Shown in pieces: positions 1 through 12,500 of a stretch of DNA of 64,000 nucleotides. The stretch is from NCBI GenBank assembly GCA_903813345.2, contig CAIIXF020000002.1:3324001-3388000 (forward strand), read 5' to 3'. The notes below the pieces were generated by a model. The model was given only the letters and a program-made list of their open reading frames with translations. It searched no databases and had not been told where the DNA came from. The stretch is from Owenia fusiformis. Taxonomy: Eukaryota; Annelida; Polychaeta; Sabellida; Oweniidae. The position numbers and the translations under genes were made by a program. Numbering within the stretch: the stretch's first letter is position 1; each line of letters starts with the position of its first letter.

Positions 1-531
1 TGGTATCCTTCTAGGTGTTTGATCAAGTTAAAGTCTTACAAAATGAAATCTCCCAAACTGTCAATGAAATGGTCAAATCTCAGACAGAGTATTCAAAGGA
101 GGAACACCTTTCCCACAATTCAATTTTGATTTATACTCTTGGTATCCTTCTAGGTGTTTGATCAAGTGAAAGTCTTACAAAATGAAATCTCCCAAACTGT
201 CAATGAAATGGTCAAATCTCAGACAGACTACTCAAAGGAGGAACACCTTTCCCACAATTCAATTTTGATTTATACTCTTGGTATCCTTCTAGGTGTTTGA
301 TCAAGTTAAAGTCTTACAAAATGAAATCTCCCAAACTGTCAATGAAATGGTCAAATCTCAGACAGACTACTCAAAGGAGGAACACCTTTCCCACAATTCA
401 ATTTTGATTTATACTGTTGGTATCCTTCTAGGTGTTTGATCAAGTTAAAGTCTTACAAAATGAAATCTCCCAAACTGTCAATGAAATGGTCAAATCTCAG
501 ACAGAGTATTCAAAGGAGGAACACCTAGCCC
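1..531 (+). repeat. 139-bp tandem array covering an intron end, splice acceptor and F-BAR exon
   Basis: Four copies with acceptors CTAG at 14, 153, 292 and 431, an exact 139-bp period. The array may continue left of the window. Each copy holds the acceptor and about 95 bases of exon. Only the last copy runs on into the genuine exon tail and donor (GTAAGT at 569). In the first three copies the exon text turns into intron text after GAGGAACACCT, so they have an acceptor but no donor. Reading through them in the exon frame reaches TGA at the next copy. Confidence 0.9.
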
Positions 532-3500
532 ATGATGCAAGAGTGAAGGCTTCAGAAGCTGAACAGAAGTAAGTTTTAGAATTGAGTGCTTTCATTTCTG
601 ATGTTTGTATTCTTCAATACTTACACAAGTAATATGTATTACTATATCATTGCTTGAAACCGTGTGATTTGATTGGCTGATTCAGTACCATGTGATCAAA
701 AATATCATCAATTTCAGCAATATCAGCAATTTCACAGCTCCCTGAGTTATTAAAATATAAAAGACGCATTGCCCGGCAATTACATTTTCTTTAATATAAC
801 TCATTCCTAGAAAGTTAGGAACTTGCTCCAATATCTGATTCCAGTAATACAAATGAATATTTACAAAGAAGTAATGTCTTACTTAAAGTGTATGTTGTAA
901 ATAGTTACAAATGAAATGAAACCCCTAAAATCCATATTAACCCGATTTCAGGTTAAAGAAGAGATCTATTGGATTATTTTCCTCAATGGCTTCCCTACAG
1001 AAAAACACAGCAAAGGTATTGTAATGTAAATTTATTAAATCCATGATGTTTTAAATAATGATTTTTTTAGGACTCCTTCACTGATTTCAATAGCTCGAGT
1101 TAATGTTTCTAATTTGAACCTCAATGAGGTTTTGCACGGTTCTTAGGACTTCATCAGTACTTTCCAATTTGAAAACTGTATGGTTCACAGTGATTGTAAA
1201 ATCATTCACTGCTACCTGCAGTTGATAAACTTAACCAATGATAGCTAAAATTGGAATAGCAATGAATGCATCATTTCATAGACAATAAATGAGCTTGGCC
1301 ATAGGAAAACCAGTCTTATCACAAAAATTTAAATTGTGCTACAGAGCCAAAAATGTGCCCAAGATTAAGATGAAAATGTGCTAAATTCAAATCCGACTTT
1401 TTGGTCTGTATATGCAAGGGAAAATTGTTAAGACACAAGCCATGGCTCAATTGAAAGGTATTTTTGTGCTTTTTAAGATAAACAAAAAATCAGAATTTTG
1501 AAAAAATTGTGATAAGACCCCTTTTCCCGTGGCCTGGCTCAAATATATAAGATGGCTAACATTTATCTTACTCGAGCATTGATTTTACTCCAGTTGACTG
1601 CCAGAAAAGATGCATGTGAGGTGAAATCCACCAGTGCCAGAAATGACTACCTGTTAAACATGGCTGCTGCTAATGCCCAGCATATCAGACACAGCAGTAC
1701 AGACCTTCCAGAGCTTATACAGGTATGTATATATAAGGGGGGGGGGGTAGCTAATGCCCAGCATATCAGACACAGCAGTACAGACCTTCCAGAGCTTATA
1801 CAGGTATGTATATATAAGGGGGGGGGGGGAGTAGCTAATGCCCAGCATATCAGACCCAGCAGTACAGACTTTCCAGAGCTTATACAGGTATGTATATATA
1901 AGGGGGGGGGGGGAGTAGCTAATGCCCAGCATATCAGACCCAGCAGTACAGACCTTCCAGAGCTTATACAGGTATGTATATATAAGGGGGGGGGGGAGTA
2001 GCTAATGCCCAGCATATCAGACCCAGCAGTACAGACTTTCCAGAGCTTATACAGGTATGTATATATAAGGGGGGGGGGAGTAGCTAATGCCCAGCATATC
2101 AGACACAGCAGTACAGACCTTCCAGAGCTTATACAGGTATGTATATATAAGGGGGGGGGGAGTAGCTAATGCCCAGCATATCAGAAACAGCAGAACAGAC
2201 TTTCCAGAGCTTATACAGGTATGTATATATAAGGGGGGGGAGTAGCTAATGCCCAGCATATCAGACACAGCAGTACAGACTTTCCAGAGCTTATACAGGT
2301 ATGTATATATAAGGGGGGGGGGGAGTAGCTAATGCCCAGCATATCAGACACAGCAGTACAGACCTTCCAGAGCTTATACAGGTATGTATATATAAGGGGG
2401 GGGGGGGAGTAGCTAATGCCCAGCATATCAGACCCAGCAGTACAGACTTTCCAGAGCTTATACAGGTATGTATATATAAGGGGGAGTAGCAACATGTAAT
2501 GCCCAGCATATCAGACACAGCAGTACAGACCTTCCAGAGCTTATACAGGTATGCATATATAAGGGGGAGTAGCTAATGCCCAGTATATCAGACATAGCAG
2601 TACAGACCTTCCAGAGCTTATACAGGTATATAAGTGTGGTGCGTGGGGGGGGGGGCAGTAAGGCTAAAAAGGGATGAGGCACAACTAAAGCCAAGAAGAG
2701 CACATGCACATATGTATATGACAGTATGAGATCATTTTCAATGTCTGTATGTAACAGTGGCAAAAATGACATTTGGGTGGAGAATTTGCCTTGCCCACCT
2801 CATTGCTTGTTATGTCAACTGAACTGTGAGAATTTAGAGGGTTGGAGTATTAAAAAACACAGGTTGTTGCAGAAATAGTTATTGGAACCTTTACAGGGTG
2901 TTGCAGAGTTGGTATTCTAAGCATTAACACATAGGATAGTAAGCGTGGTCTATCAATTTACAGGGTGAAACATAAATATAAAGAAAACAATTCAATGGTA
3001 ATAGACATACCTGGAATACATGTTTGCACACACATCAGTCAATTAACTTGTACATATTAATTGTTGCAATAAAGATATAAAACTGAGGATTTTGTTGCAA
3101 TAAAGATATAAAACTGAGGATTTCGAAAGATAAAGCAAAGATTCTATATTTTGTGTCTTGTATTTGTTTTTTATAGAATTTAGATGGTGAAACGTTCGAC
3201 AGAATACGAGACTACTTCTTAGTGCTGGGAACGCTAGAAGTTCAAAGTTGTGGAGTCACACAGGAATGTTTCAGTAGAGTCTTACTAGAGTCAGGCATGG
3301 TACGTTACATGTTTAAACTTTCCAATACACGTCAAACTGGACCTGATCTGAAGATGATCTCTATATCTCACTTAATAGACATTTCTGATCGATATTCATA
3401 GCTACTTTTTCCCCATCATTGAGTGAGTTCAAGTTTTGGGCCTCATGTTTTTTTAATATAAACATGTTTACTTTCTCGAATGAAGTGCCCCTTTCTTTAT

Positions 3501-6500
3501 ACTGACTATGTTTGCAGGGGTTTCACTAGAATTTCTCACAACAGGCTAAATTAATGAAAACAACAGGCAAAATCAATGAAAATCATGGAAAAGTTGAAAA
3601 GTCCCTCAAAACAACAGGCAATTTTGTGAAAACAAACTGGTGAAAATTGCCTGCTGCCTGCTGCTAACGAAACCCCTCTTCTGCCAGTATGCATCCTTCT
3701 AAGCAGGCGTCCAGAATCAATACAGTACCTCCTTCTTCCCCCTGCTATAACAAATTTGGAAGCGCCCGATTTAACTGAGTCACGTTTAATTATGCGCAAT
3801 GACGTATACATGATTTCTGTCCCAGTGTTGCGACAGCCAATCAGATTGCGAGTTCTTAATCAGGGAAATGCTAACTGCCTAACGCAGGGGTAAAAAGAAA
3901 GAATATATTCTGGATTTTGAAGCACTGTGATCGGAGGATGCCAGTATGATACAGAGTCTGAATGGGTGCATTGTCTACTTGTTCAGTAATTTTTTTCCTA
4001 ATAAGTCCAACAACAAAAAGTACACTGGTATCTGATTTATGTTGACATGAGTGATGACTTTTATTTTCAGATAAGCCAAACATACAACCTACAGTGTTTC
4101 CTCCACAATAATTTTGTGTTCACAAATCTAGTGCAATATAAGTTTGAACCATGTGATAATGATCAGGTAATAATGAATTCCTAATTCTAGTGCAATATGA
4201 ATTAATCATGTGATAAATCTAGTGCAATATAAGTTTGAACCATCTGATAATGATCAGGTAATAATGAATTCCTAATTCTAGTGCAATATTAGTTAATTAA
4301 AATTCCTAAATCTAGTGCAATATGAATTAATCATGTGATAAATCTAGTGCAATATAAGTTTGAACCATGTGATAATGATCAGGTAATAATGAATTCCTAA
4401 TTCTAGTGCAATACTAGTTAATTATAATTCTTAAATCTAGTGCAATATGAATTTAATCATGTGATAAATCTAGTGCAATATAGGTTTGAACCATGTGATA
4501 ATGATCAGGTAATAATGAATTCCTAATTCTAGTGCAATATTAGTTAATTGTAATTCCTAAATCTAGTGCAATATGAATTAATCATGTGATAAATCTAGTG
4601 CAATATAAGTTTGAACCATGTGATAATGATCAGGTAATAATGAATTCCTAATTCTAGTGCAATATTAGTTAATTAAAATTCCTAAATCTAGTGCAATATG
4701 AATTAATCATGTGATAAATCTAGTGCAATATAAGTTTGAACCATCTGATAATGATCAGGTAATAATGAATTCCTAATTCTAGTGCAATATTAGTTAATTA
4801 AAATTCCTAAATCTAGTGCAATATGAATTAATCATGTGATAAATCTAGTGCAATATAAGTTTGAACCATCTGATAATGATCAGGTAATAATGAATTCCTA
4901 ATTTTAGTGCAATATTAGTTAATTAAAATTCCTAAATCTAGTGCAATATGAATTAATCATGTGATAAACCTAGTGCAATATAAGTTTGAACCATGTGATA
5001 ATGATCAGGTTATAATGAATTCCTAATTCTAGTGCAATATTAGTTAATTATAATTCCTAAATCTAGTGCAATAGGTATTCAATCATGTGATAAATCGTGT
5101 GCAATATAAGTTCAAACCATGTGATAATGATCAGTTTTGATTTGAAGAAATTGGCAGTGAAAGTCAAGCAATGGACTAAGAGTGTCACTATTGAGTCTGT
5201 TTCTAGGTAACAGGAATATCCTCTGATTTTTGTTGTTCCATTGCTAGGTAACAGGAATATCCACTGTTCATTGTTATCATGAATATCCACTGTTTATTGT
5301 TATTATGTTGCTAGGTAACATGAATATCCACTGTTTATTGTTATTATGTTGCTAGGTAACAGGAATTTCCACTGATCACAATGCAAGAGAGCAGGTAGAA
5401 TCTGAGGCCAAGAAATGGGCAACCAAGGTCGCTAAGGAATCCAAGGCAATAAGAGATTACACTCGCAAATATAACGCATTACAAGCTTCTATCAACAATT
5501 CTGGCAATAAAAAGGTGAGATTTCTACAAACTCTGAAATGATGATAACCACAAGAGATTTTTCAGGCCAGCTAATATTAAATTATGATTTAATAGCTCTT
5601 AGAGACCTCTTAACAGTGTGATACTGTGATACTTAAGTACCAATTTTCATTATATTTCATTATAGAGGGCGCCTTCAGAATCATCATCTGGAGATGGTAA
5701 GGAGAAGGACAAGAATGAAGTTGATCCTGAGACTCGTTTAGAGGAACTAAAACAATACATACGCAGAGCTGAGGTATGCAAATATGAGATTTTGATTTCT
5801 GCTTATTTCATTTATATTTTACATATACAAAAAATATAGTTGCTATGGTTTTGCAATATAGAGGCAGCTTTATAAAGTTGCATATAAATCACAAAAGAGA
5901 ATGCAATTAAAAAGCTTAAAGGTACAACATTTGAAAATGGTGAAAATTTTAAAAGCTTTCTTTGGGTCAAAGTACTTTTGCAAACAAACTTATTTTACCT
6001 GTTCATTCTCCAATTTAGTGAATCTTCTATCACCAAATAATAAAAACTGATTTAATTTCATCTGAATTCAGGTCTTGGAAAATCTCCACAAATGGAACAT
6101 TAATTATTTAGAAGTACCAAAAGGCATTGCATTTACAGTACAAAATATAAGGAAATTAGTACAAATTTTCTCAGGATTCCAAATCTAAAATCAGAATTGA
6201 AACTTCTGGCTTAGGATCTATGGCCTTTTGAAATCTCAAAATAACGTTAAAGTTACCTGTAATAGCGAACCAATTTTTGATTATACTCTTACCATTACTG
6301 AGCCTCCTCAGGTACCTACTATTTATCTATTTAACACAAATTCTACAAATTATCCATTCTGTTAACTGCTACAAAACTCAATAAGTTTTGGGCTATGGGT
6401 GTTTTCTGAGCGCTTTCAGATGAATACCCATGTAATTAATTTATTTTTTGCCATTTTTATTTCAGACAGCCAGGATGAAGGCAGAGGGAAGGTTAGATTT

Positions 6501-9500
6501 ACTCAGGATAGCGGGAAGTAAGTCTGAAACTCTTGAAAGGTCTCTTAACAATAAATGAATAAATAAATAGATAATATTAACAAAATTAACAATAAATAGA
6601 TAAAGAAAAATAAACAATAGAAAGATACAAACAAACAGGCAATTATAATTGATGGAATAAAAAGCAAGTGTCTGATGAGCCTACTAATAATGCACATGTA
6701 CACGTACGATGTTATTAGTGCACCCTTAAACATGTAAATTGTGATCACTAATCCCTATTTTGTATAGTATTGGATGATTATATTAACAATATTATGTTTA
6801 ATGAACGTATATTTCAGTTAATGTTGATGAATGGTTAAGTGTTGCCCAAGCGGATCATGAATCACATGCAGATGACCTCGATGAAGATGTTACTAGCAGA
6901 CATTCTATGCACTCACAGCACAGTTCGGGAGGGGTGAGTTAGATTACCCAACCTTGTTAGGGAAACATACTCTTTAAAGTATGAATAAGGAGAAAATGAA
7001 AAGGGTATCTTGAATTTTCATATGTTTTAGTCATAGGTATTTGACCATGTAAGTTCTTAACAGAATTGGATTTGTAAAGTTATTGAAATGTAAAATATAT
7101 TCAATAGTGTCTAAACGGAGTAATCATAAACAGAGTAATTTTTTCGTATCATCCGAGAACATGCATGGGACATCAAAAGAATGGAATTAAAATTGTTCTG
7201 CAAAAAAGAGGTGTTTCAGTCATCAATGTTTAAAGATATAATTATTACATTTTCAAGAATTTTGGATCATTCGATTCATTGAATGGAAGACCCCAAATTG
7301 GGAATATTTAACCCACATAACTGGAAACTACTATGAATTCACTTAAATCACTAAATTCCATTCTGTTGCAGAGTGCTGAAGACCACTCTTCAACCCCAAC
7401 TAAAATATCACAACCAGCCGCAGACATCAGTTACCATAACTACCAGGAGGATGATCTAGAATACATAGACGATACCTATGCAGGAGAGTCAACGGGAACT
7501 ACCCATAATGCCTACACAGGGAGTAGGTTGGGACAGGTGTATCCAGTTCAGTGTCTAGCTCTTTATGAATTCCAGGTATTTATCCATTCAAAACCCCAAG
7601 ACTCAGGAACTTACATAAAAGTTCTAGGCTCTGAAGATGTTGAATTAAATACTGTAAATGTGTCTTATCTTATTCCAACGCCACTGGTATCAGCCAAAAG
7701 TTTTAGGATTGGCAGCTGTTCATTCTTTTAATGATTAAATGATTGTAAATGTAAATTACATAGTTGTTCATTGTTTCAGGGAAGCAATCAGGATGAGTTA
7801 ACGTTTGCTGAAAATGAACAATTGGAACTTATTGCTGATGGGGATGGAGATGGCTGGGTAAAGGTGCGTGATTAGGCCATGCCTTAAATACTCAAATATT
7901 ACCCAATTCTCTCCGAATATTTCATTGTGCAATTAAACCTGCACATGTGCAACACTCTTCATACTTGCCAGATACGTTTCTAGAAGATTTCGTTTTTTTA
8001 GAGAGGGTTCTTTTAAACTGTTTATAGATGTGTTGTTTATAGAGAGGTTTTCTAATATCATGGGCAGCTTGCTGTATTTGATTACATTTGATATACATTT
8101 TAAGCTGCACATTTTAAAGAGAACATTATCACGGTGTTATAGCATGACAGATACGACAAGGCAATTGACCAAATTATGCGGTAACGATAACAAAAAATGG
8201 CGGACGGGAAAGACAGCATGTCCTCTTTTTCGCCTGTAGGCAAGATTCACAGATAAGCTTTCCTTTTCAACTAGTTCCATTCGGTGATGCATATGTGAAT
8301 GGTTTTAAAGATTGAGTTAAATCTGTCGTGTGGTCTACAAGAAGCAGAATATAAGCTGTAAACCTACCCAGCTGAGATTTCGAAGTTCATAATTTTTAGT
8401 CCTTTTTCGTGTTTTCTCAGTATATGTGCCTCAGAGCCACTAAAAATACTAACTGTACGTAAACTGTGCATAAACAAGCCATAAAATGACAAATGCAGAA
8501 CAGAAATGTGGTAAATATTGTAGATAATAAGGTTTCAATCGCAAGGTCGTTAGACAGATACGTATGTATTGCATGCTTTTTTATGGACAGCAACGCATTG
8601 TATTAGTTTTACATTAGATGTTAGCGGACGGTTACATGCAAGTTCCTGTCAAGTCAAGGTCCCTAGATGGATAGCTCTCTATGTGTGAACTGCCTATATT
8701 TGTTTTCAGGACTCGCAAGAGACGCTCTTGCTTGAGCCTCTATAGGGCAAGGAAAAAATAGCGAAAGCCAATGAAAGTGAAAATGATTGTAATGAAGAGG
8801 CAAAGGAAGAAATTAGTAACAACGAACAGGCGACGGAAGAAAACAACTCCAAATTAATTGATGATGTCATAAGTGACATTAGACATTACCATTATTACAA
8901 ATCATATTCAGCTGTTTATGTCACCATCTTCATAATAGTACAATAACGTCATTTCTGCGGGCAATATGAAATATTGGACCAAGGGCCGCAGGCCCAAGGT
9001 CCAATATTTCACTATTTTGCCCGCAGAAATGACGTTATTACCATTATTACCACCGTTAATGCCCAGGGCTGAAATAGCAAATTTGAAATAGAAAATCTTA
9101 CGCACTGAACGATATCACTTTTCCCGGGAAACATAGCCGGGCGAATAATATCATTATTGCCCGACTAAAGTCATTAACGCCCGACACAATATTGCTCACG
9201 TCAATATAGCAATTTAAATGCCTTCTCAACTAGTACTAAAACCCCTAGAACAGGCCCTGCAAGGTGGTAATAATACGATTTCATCTATTATAGCTTACAA
9301 AACTCAAATCCGGTTGAAAAACATTTCAATTTTGGATCACAAGCGATATGAAATGATTCGGTTTTACATATATGAACGAGGTTCGCGTAACTGTCTATCA
9401 ATTTTTGGCGTATCCGCAAATTCAAAATACATTATTATGGCTTGAGTAGAACATATTAAGTGGTTTACAATGCTTAATTGGCTTTGTATGATCGTATGTA

Positions 9501-12500
9501 GGTTACATTTATATACACCAAGGTTGTTGCGCAATGTAGAGCATGTCCTAACGAAGAAAAGAAACAAATTACTAAATTTTATGAAGTTTTGAATTTCAAA
9601 CTCGACAGTTTTTCGCTTATTTCATGTTATCCATGGGCGTCGATTTGCAAAGACTACGTTCAAAATAAACATTACTGAATGCATCCCCGAATGCGACGCT
9701 TACATAAATCTTTCATGCTTTTATTGATACGCAGTAGTAGAACATAATGCACCTACCTTAGCTTTCTGTTTCATCGTGGCCATTTTATTGGATAAATCAG
9801 TGATCGTATACGACTAACCTCGTTTTCAGAGGTGGCGTATCTGTCATGCTATAACACCGTGATTATGTGTATTACTAAATACATATAAATATATGACAAC
9901 TACCGGTACTTCCTTCCTCTCAATTGGATCTTCCAGGGACCCAATTCCAACTACATGTATTTTCCTTCTAACACTGTATTCAATCTGGCTAGTAATTACA
10001 AGAAAGGGGAGAATAAATCCATAGAGGACCATACTTCTTACATGCAAGAATTCTTGAAAATACATAGTGTAATGACCCCAGGGCGCCCCAGGGGAATGAC
10101 TAACTAACGAGCATAGTGTAACAAGCCAGATAAAGAAATTGAAAGAAAGTGTGCTAAATTCAATGCCCCGTGTGGGAATCGAACCTAGGACCCTTGGACC
10201 CAAAGTCTGATGCTCTACCGACTGAGCTATAAAGACTTAAGCCTTTACAGCTGGGCTTGTGTAGCAACTTGCTATCAAGGGTTGTTACACTAGCTAAACC
10301 TCCATTACATCCATTATTCTAGGGACGTAACTCCAATGGAGTAGAAGGATTTATCCCTGAAAATTATGTCCAAATCCTGGATGGAAGTGTTTCTGAGGCA
10401 GTAATCCCTAACAATATAGACCACGCAACAGATCAGGCTAATTCTGCAACTGATGATGCCACATACTTGGCCAACAGTGTAGACCAACCCACCTCAATTT
10501 CTAGTCTTCAAAGTGGTCACCAGGGGGAGACAGCTCCTATCGCTATAGCAACAGATTTGTCTCAAGATGGCCGTGCATCTTATTCTTCCAATGATTACGA
10601 GGTGGAACAGGTCAATGATGGTCAACAAGTCGTAGATGGTAAATGGCATTCTTTTAACCATATCAATTGTTTTATAAACTACATGATATGTTTATTCAAA
10701 ACCAATACATGTTTTGGGTTAAAATTATGATATCAATAAAAGAGTTAACTTTTGGAGCACTAAATTCATGAGATTTGATTAAATATTCTTAGTTTGCCCT
10801 CGAGCGATATATCATTTGTATGTATATTTTTGAACTATTTATCTGTATTTTTTACATACTCAATTTATTTCAGTAATAATATTATGACTTATATTCATAT
10901 GAGTACATTATTATACATTATAGTTTGATTTCATATTTTTTAGACATCCAATATTATTTATCATTTACTATTTAATTTATTTATTGTGTCTTAGGTTTCC
11001 TTGACAAAGTTCCTATTTTGATGACCATATACAGAAATGAAGGTTTAAACATTTCATAATATTGTACACAGGGGTATAAAACAGTTGGCGTAATCTAATC
11101 TCTTTTGTAATGCTTGCCCACTGTTAAACACCCCTGTCTGCCTAATTTGCATTTTGCTCCTCGAAAATGAGAAAAATGGTTGGAAAATTAAATTAATTAA
11201 TTTTGACTGTTATCATTTTTGACTGTTATCATTTTTAAAATAACAGAATGATTTAAATTATTTTGTATTGACCCATATGCAAACTAAAGGAGACTAATTA
11301 GTGATTGTTAGCACTTTGGAATTATTTAAATATCATTAGATGGCAGGCTCAGTGTTATTATATCACATAGATGCTTGCATTTGAATTATGAATAAATGTG
11401 TGATTTAACAAGAAGCATGTACAAAACAGCAAATTACAATTAATATTATGTTATTTTGGATATATACTATCTGACTCATACCTTGTTGATGTTAACAAAT
11501 TCTGAGCTAATTGTGGTGACTATATTTTGGTAAGGAATACTCTATTGCATGGACTCTTGAATATATGAGTAATCTTTAGTTAAGTTGTTGATTTTGGACT
11601 TTGTGGTTCATAGTTAGTAATTATAATAATGATTAATGATGATTTTTATGTTTTTCTACTCACTCGTGTTGGAAAAAATTATTTCTCCTAAAACGATCAC
11701 CGATTTCATGATTCAATATAGCCATGGAGTATTTTAACTCCAAAAATAAATTAACTTTTCAAATATTCCAAACATATATTTTTCAATAACATGTGGTAGA
11801 TCAAGTTATCTGTATTTACACATTTCAAAAGTAATGATTAAATTTAATTTCTTTCCTTTCAAGACAATATCCCCATATACATGTAAGATGTGTTTCTAAA
11901 TTATCTAAACACATATACTCTAACAAACATAAAGTAATATAATTTCTTTCATCTCTAGATGGAATGTGGGCCAGAGCACTGTACGATTATGAAGCCTGTA
12001 CCACAGAAGAACTCTCCTTCATTGAGGGCCAGCTTATCAAGGTGCTACGCAAAGAGGAGAAGGGGACAGATGATGGGTGGTGGAAAGGGGAGGTGGAGGG
12101 AAAAGTTGGAGTTTTTCCATCTCTTGTCGTTGAGGAAATCACAAATAATGATAATGACCAGGTTTGTGTTTATTTAAGGGGTCTTTCATCTTATACACTG
12201 TAAGTTTGAGTTTATTTAAGGGGTCATGTATCATATACACTGTGAACTCAGTTTTGCATGTCTATGTCACCAACATGAAGTAGTGATCATAACATACTGT
12301 TGACCTTCAAAATTGTAGTGACTGGTATTTAATTAAGATCTGTTTCTATGGCAACACATCAGAAGACTTAAAACACTTCTTTTCTTTGCTCATGTTCATT
12401 TATGAATACATTAGAGAATCAAAAGTTTTAAAGCAAGAAAACGTAATAGTGATAACTTCAGAAGTCATGGTGAGATTTACTTGAAACTCTTCAGAATTGA

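Larger units (their letters stand above)
8129..9862. mobile_element. PIF/Harbinger-like non-autonomous element, 1.73 kb
   Basis: Perfect 27-bp terminal inverted repeats begin TCACGGTGTTATAGCATGAC at 8129 and mirror at 9862. They are flanked by TTA on both sides (8126-8128 and 9863-9865). A 3-bp TTA duplication is typical of PIF/Harbinger. No transposase is visible. The interior holds a second repeat (8938-9275), two inward-facing short ATG reading frames next to the ends, and an acidic coding-like stretch near 8710-8946. It lies in the intron that splits SH3-1. Confidence 0.8.

Noticed and set aside
1552-2001. 149-codon + strand frame as an independent small gene
   Set aside because: It is the F-BAR exon 1594-1722 read on through the tandem array; the start lies in the intron.
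1647-2772. Several - strand frames of 73-122 codons with repeated PPPLIYTYLYKLWK
   Set aside because: They are translations of the ~82-bp array in the wrong strand.
1-5375. A CRISPR-like array or prokaryotic repeat system
   Set aside because: The repeats are direct copies of exon-intron borders without unique spacers, in a eukaryotic gene.
10164-10236. A functional tRNA-Lys gene
   Set aside because: A and B boxes are good, but the acceptor and anticodon stems do not pair, so it is a SINE head or pseudogene.
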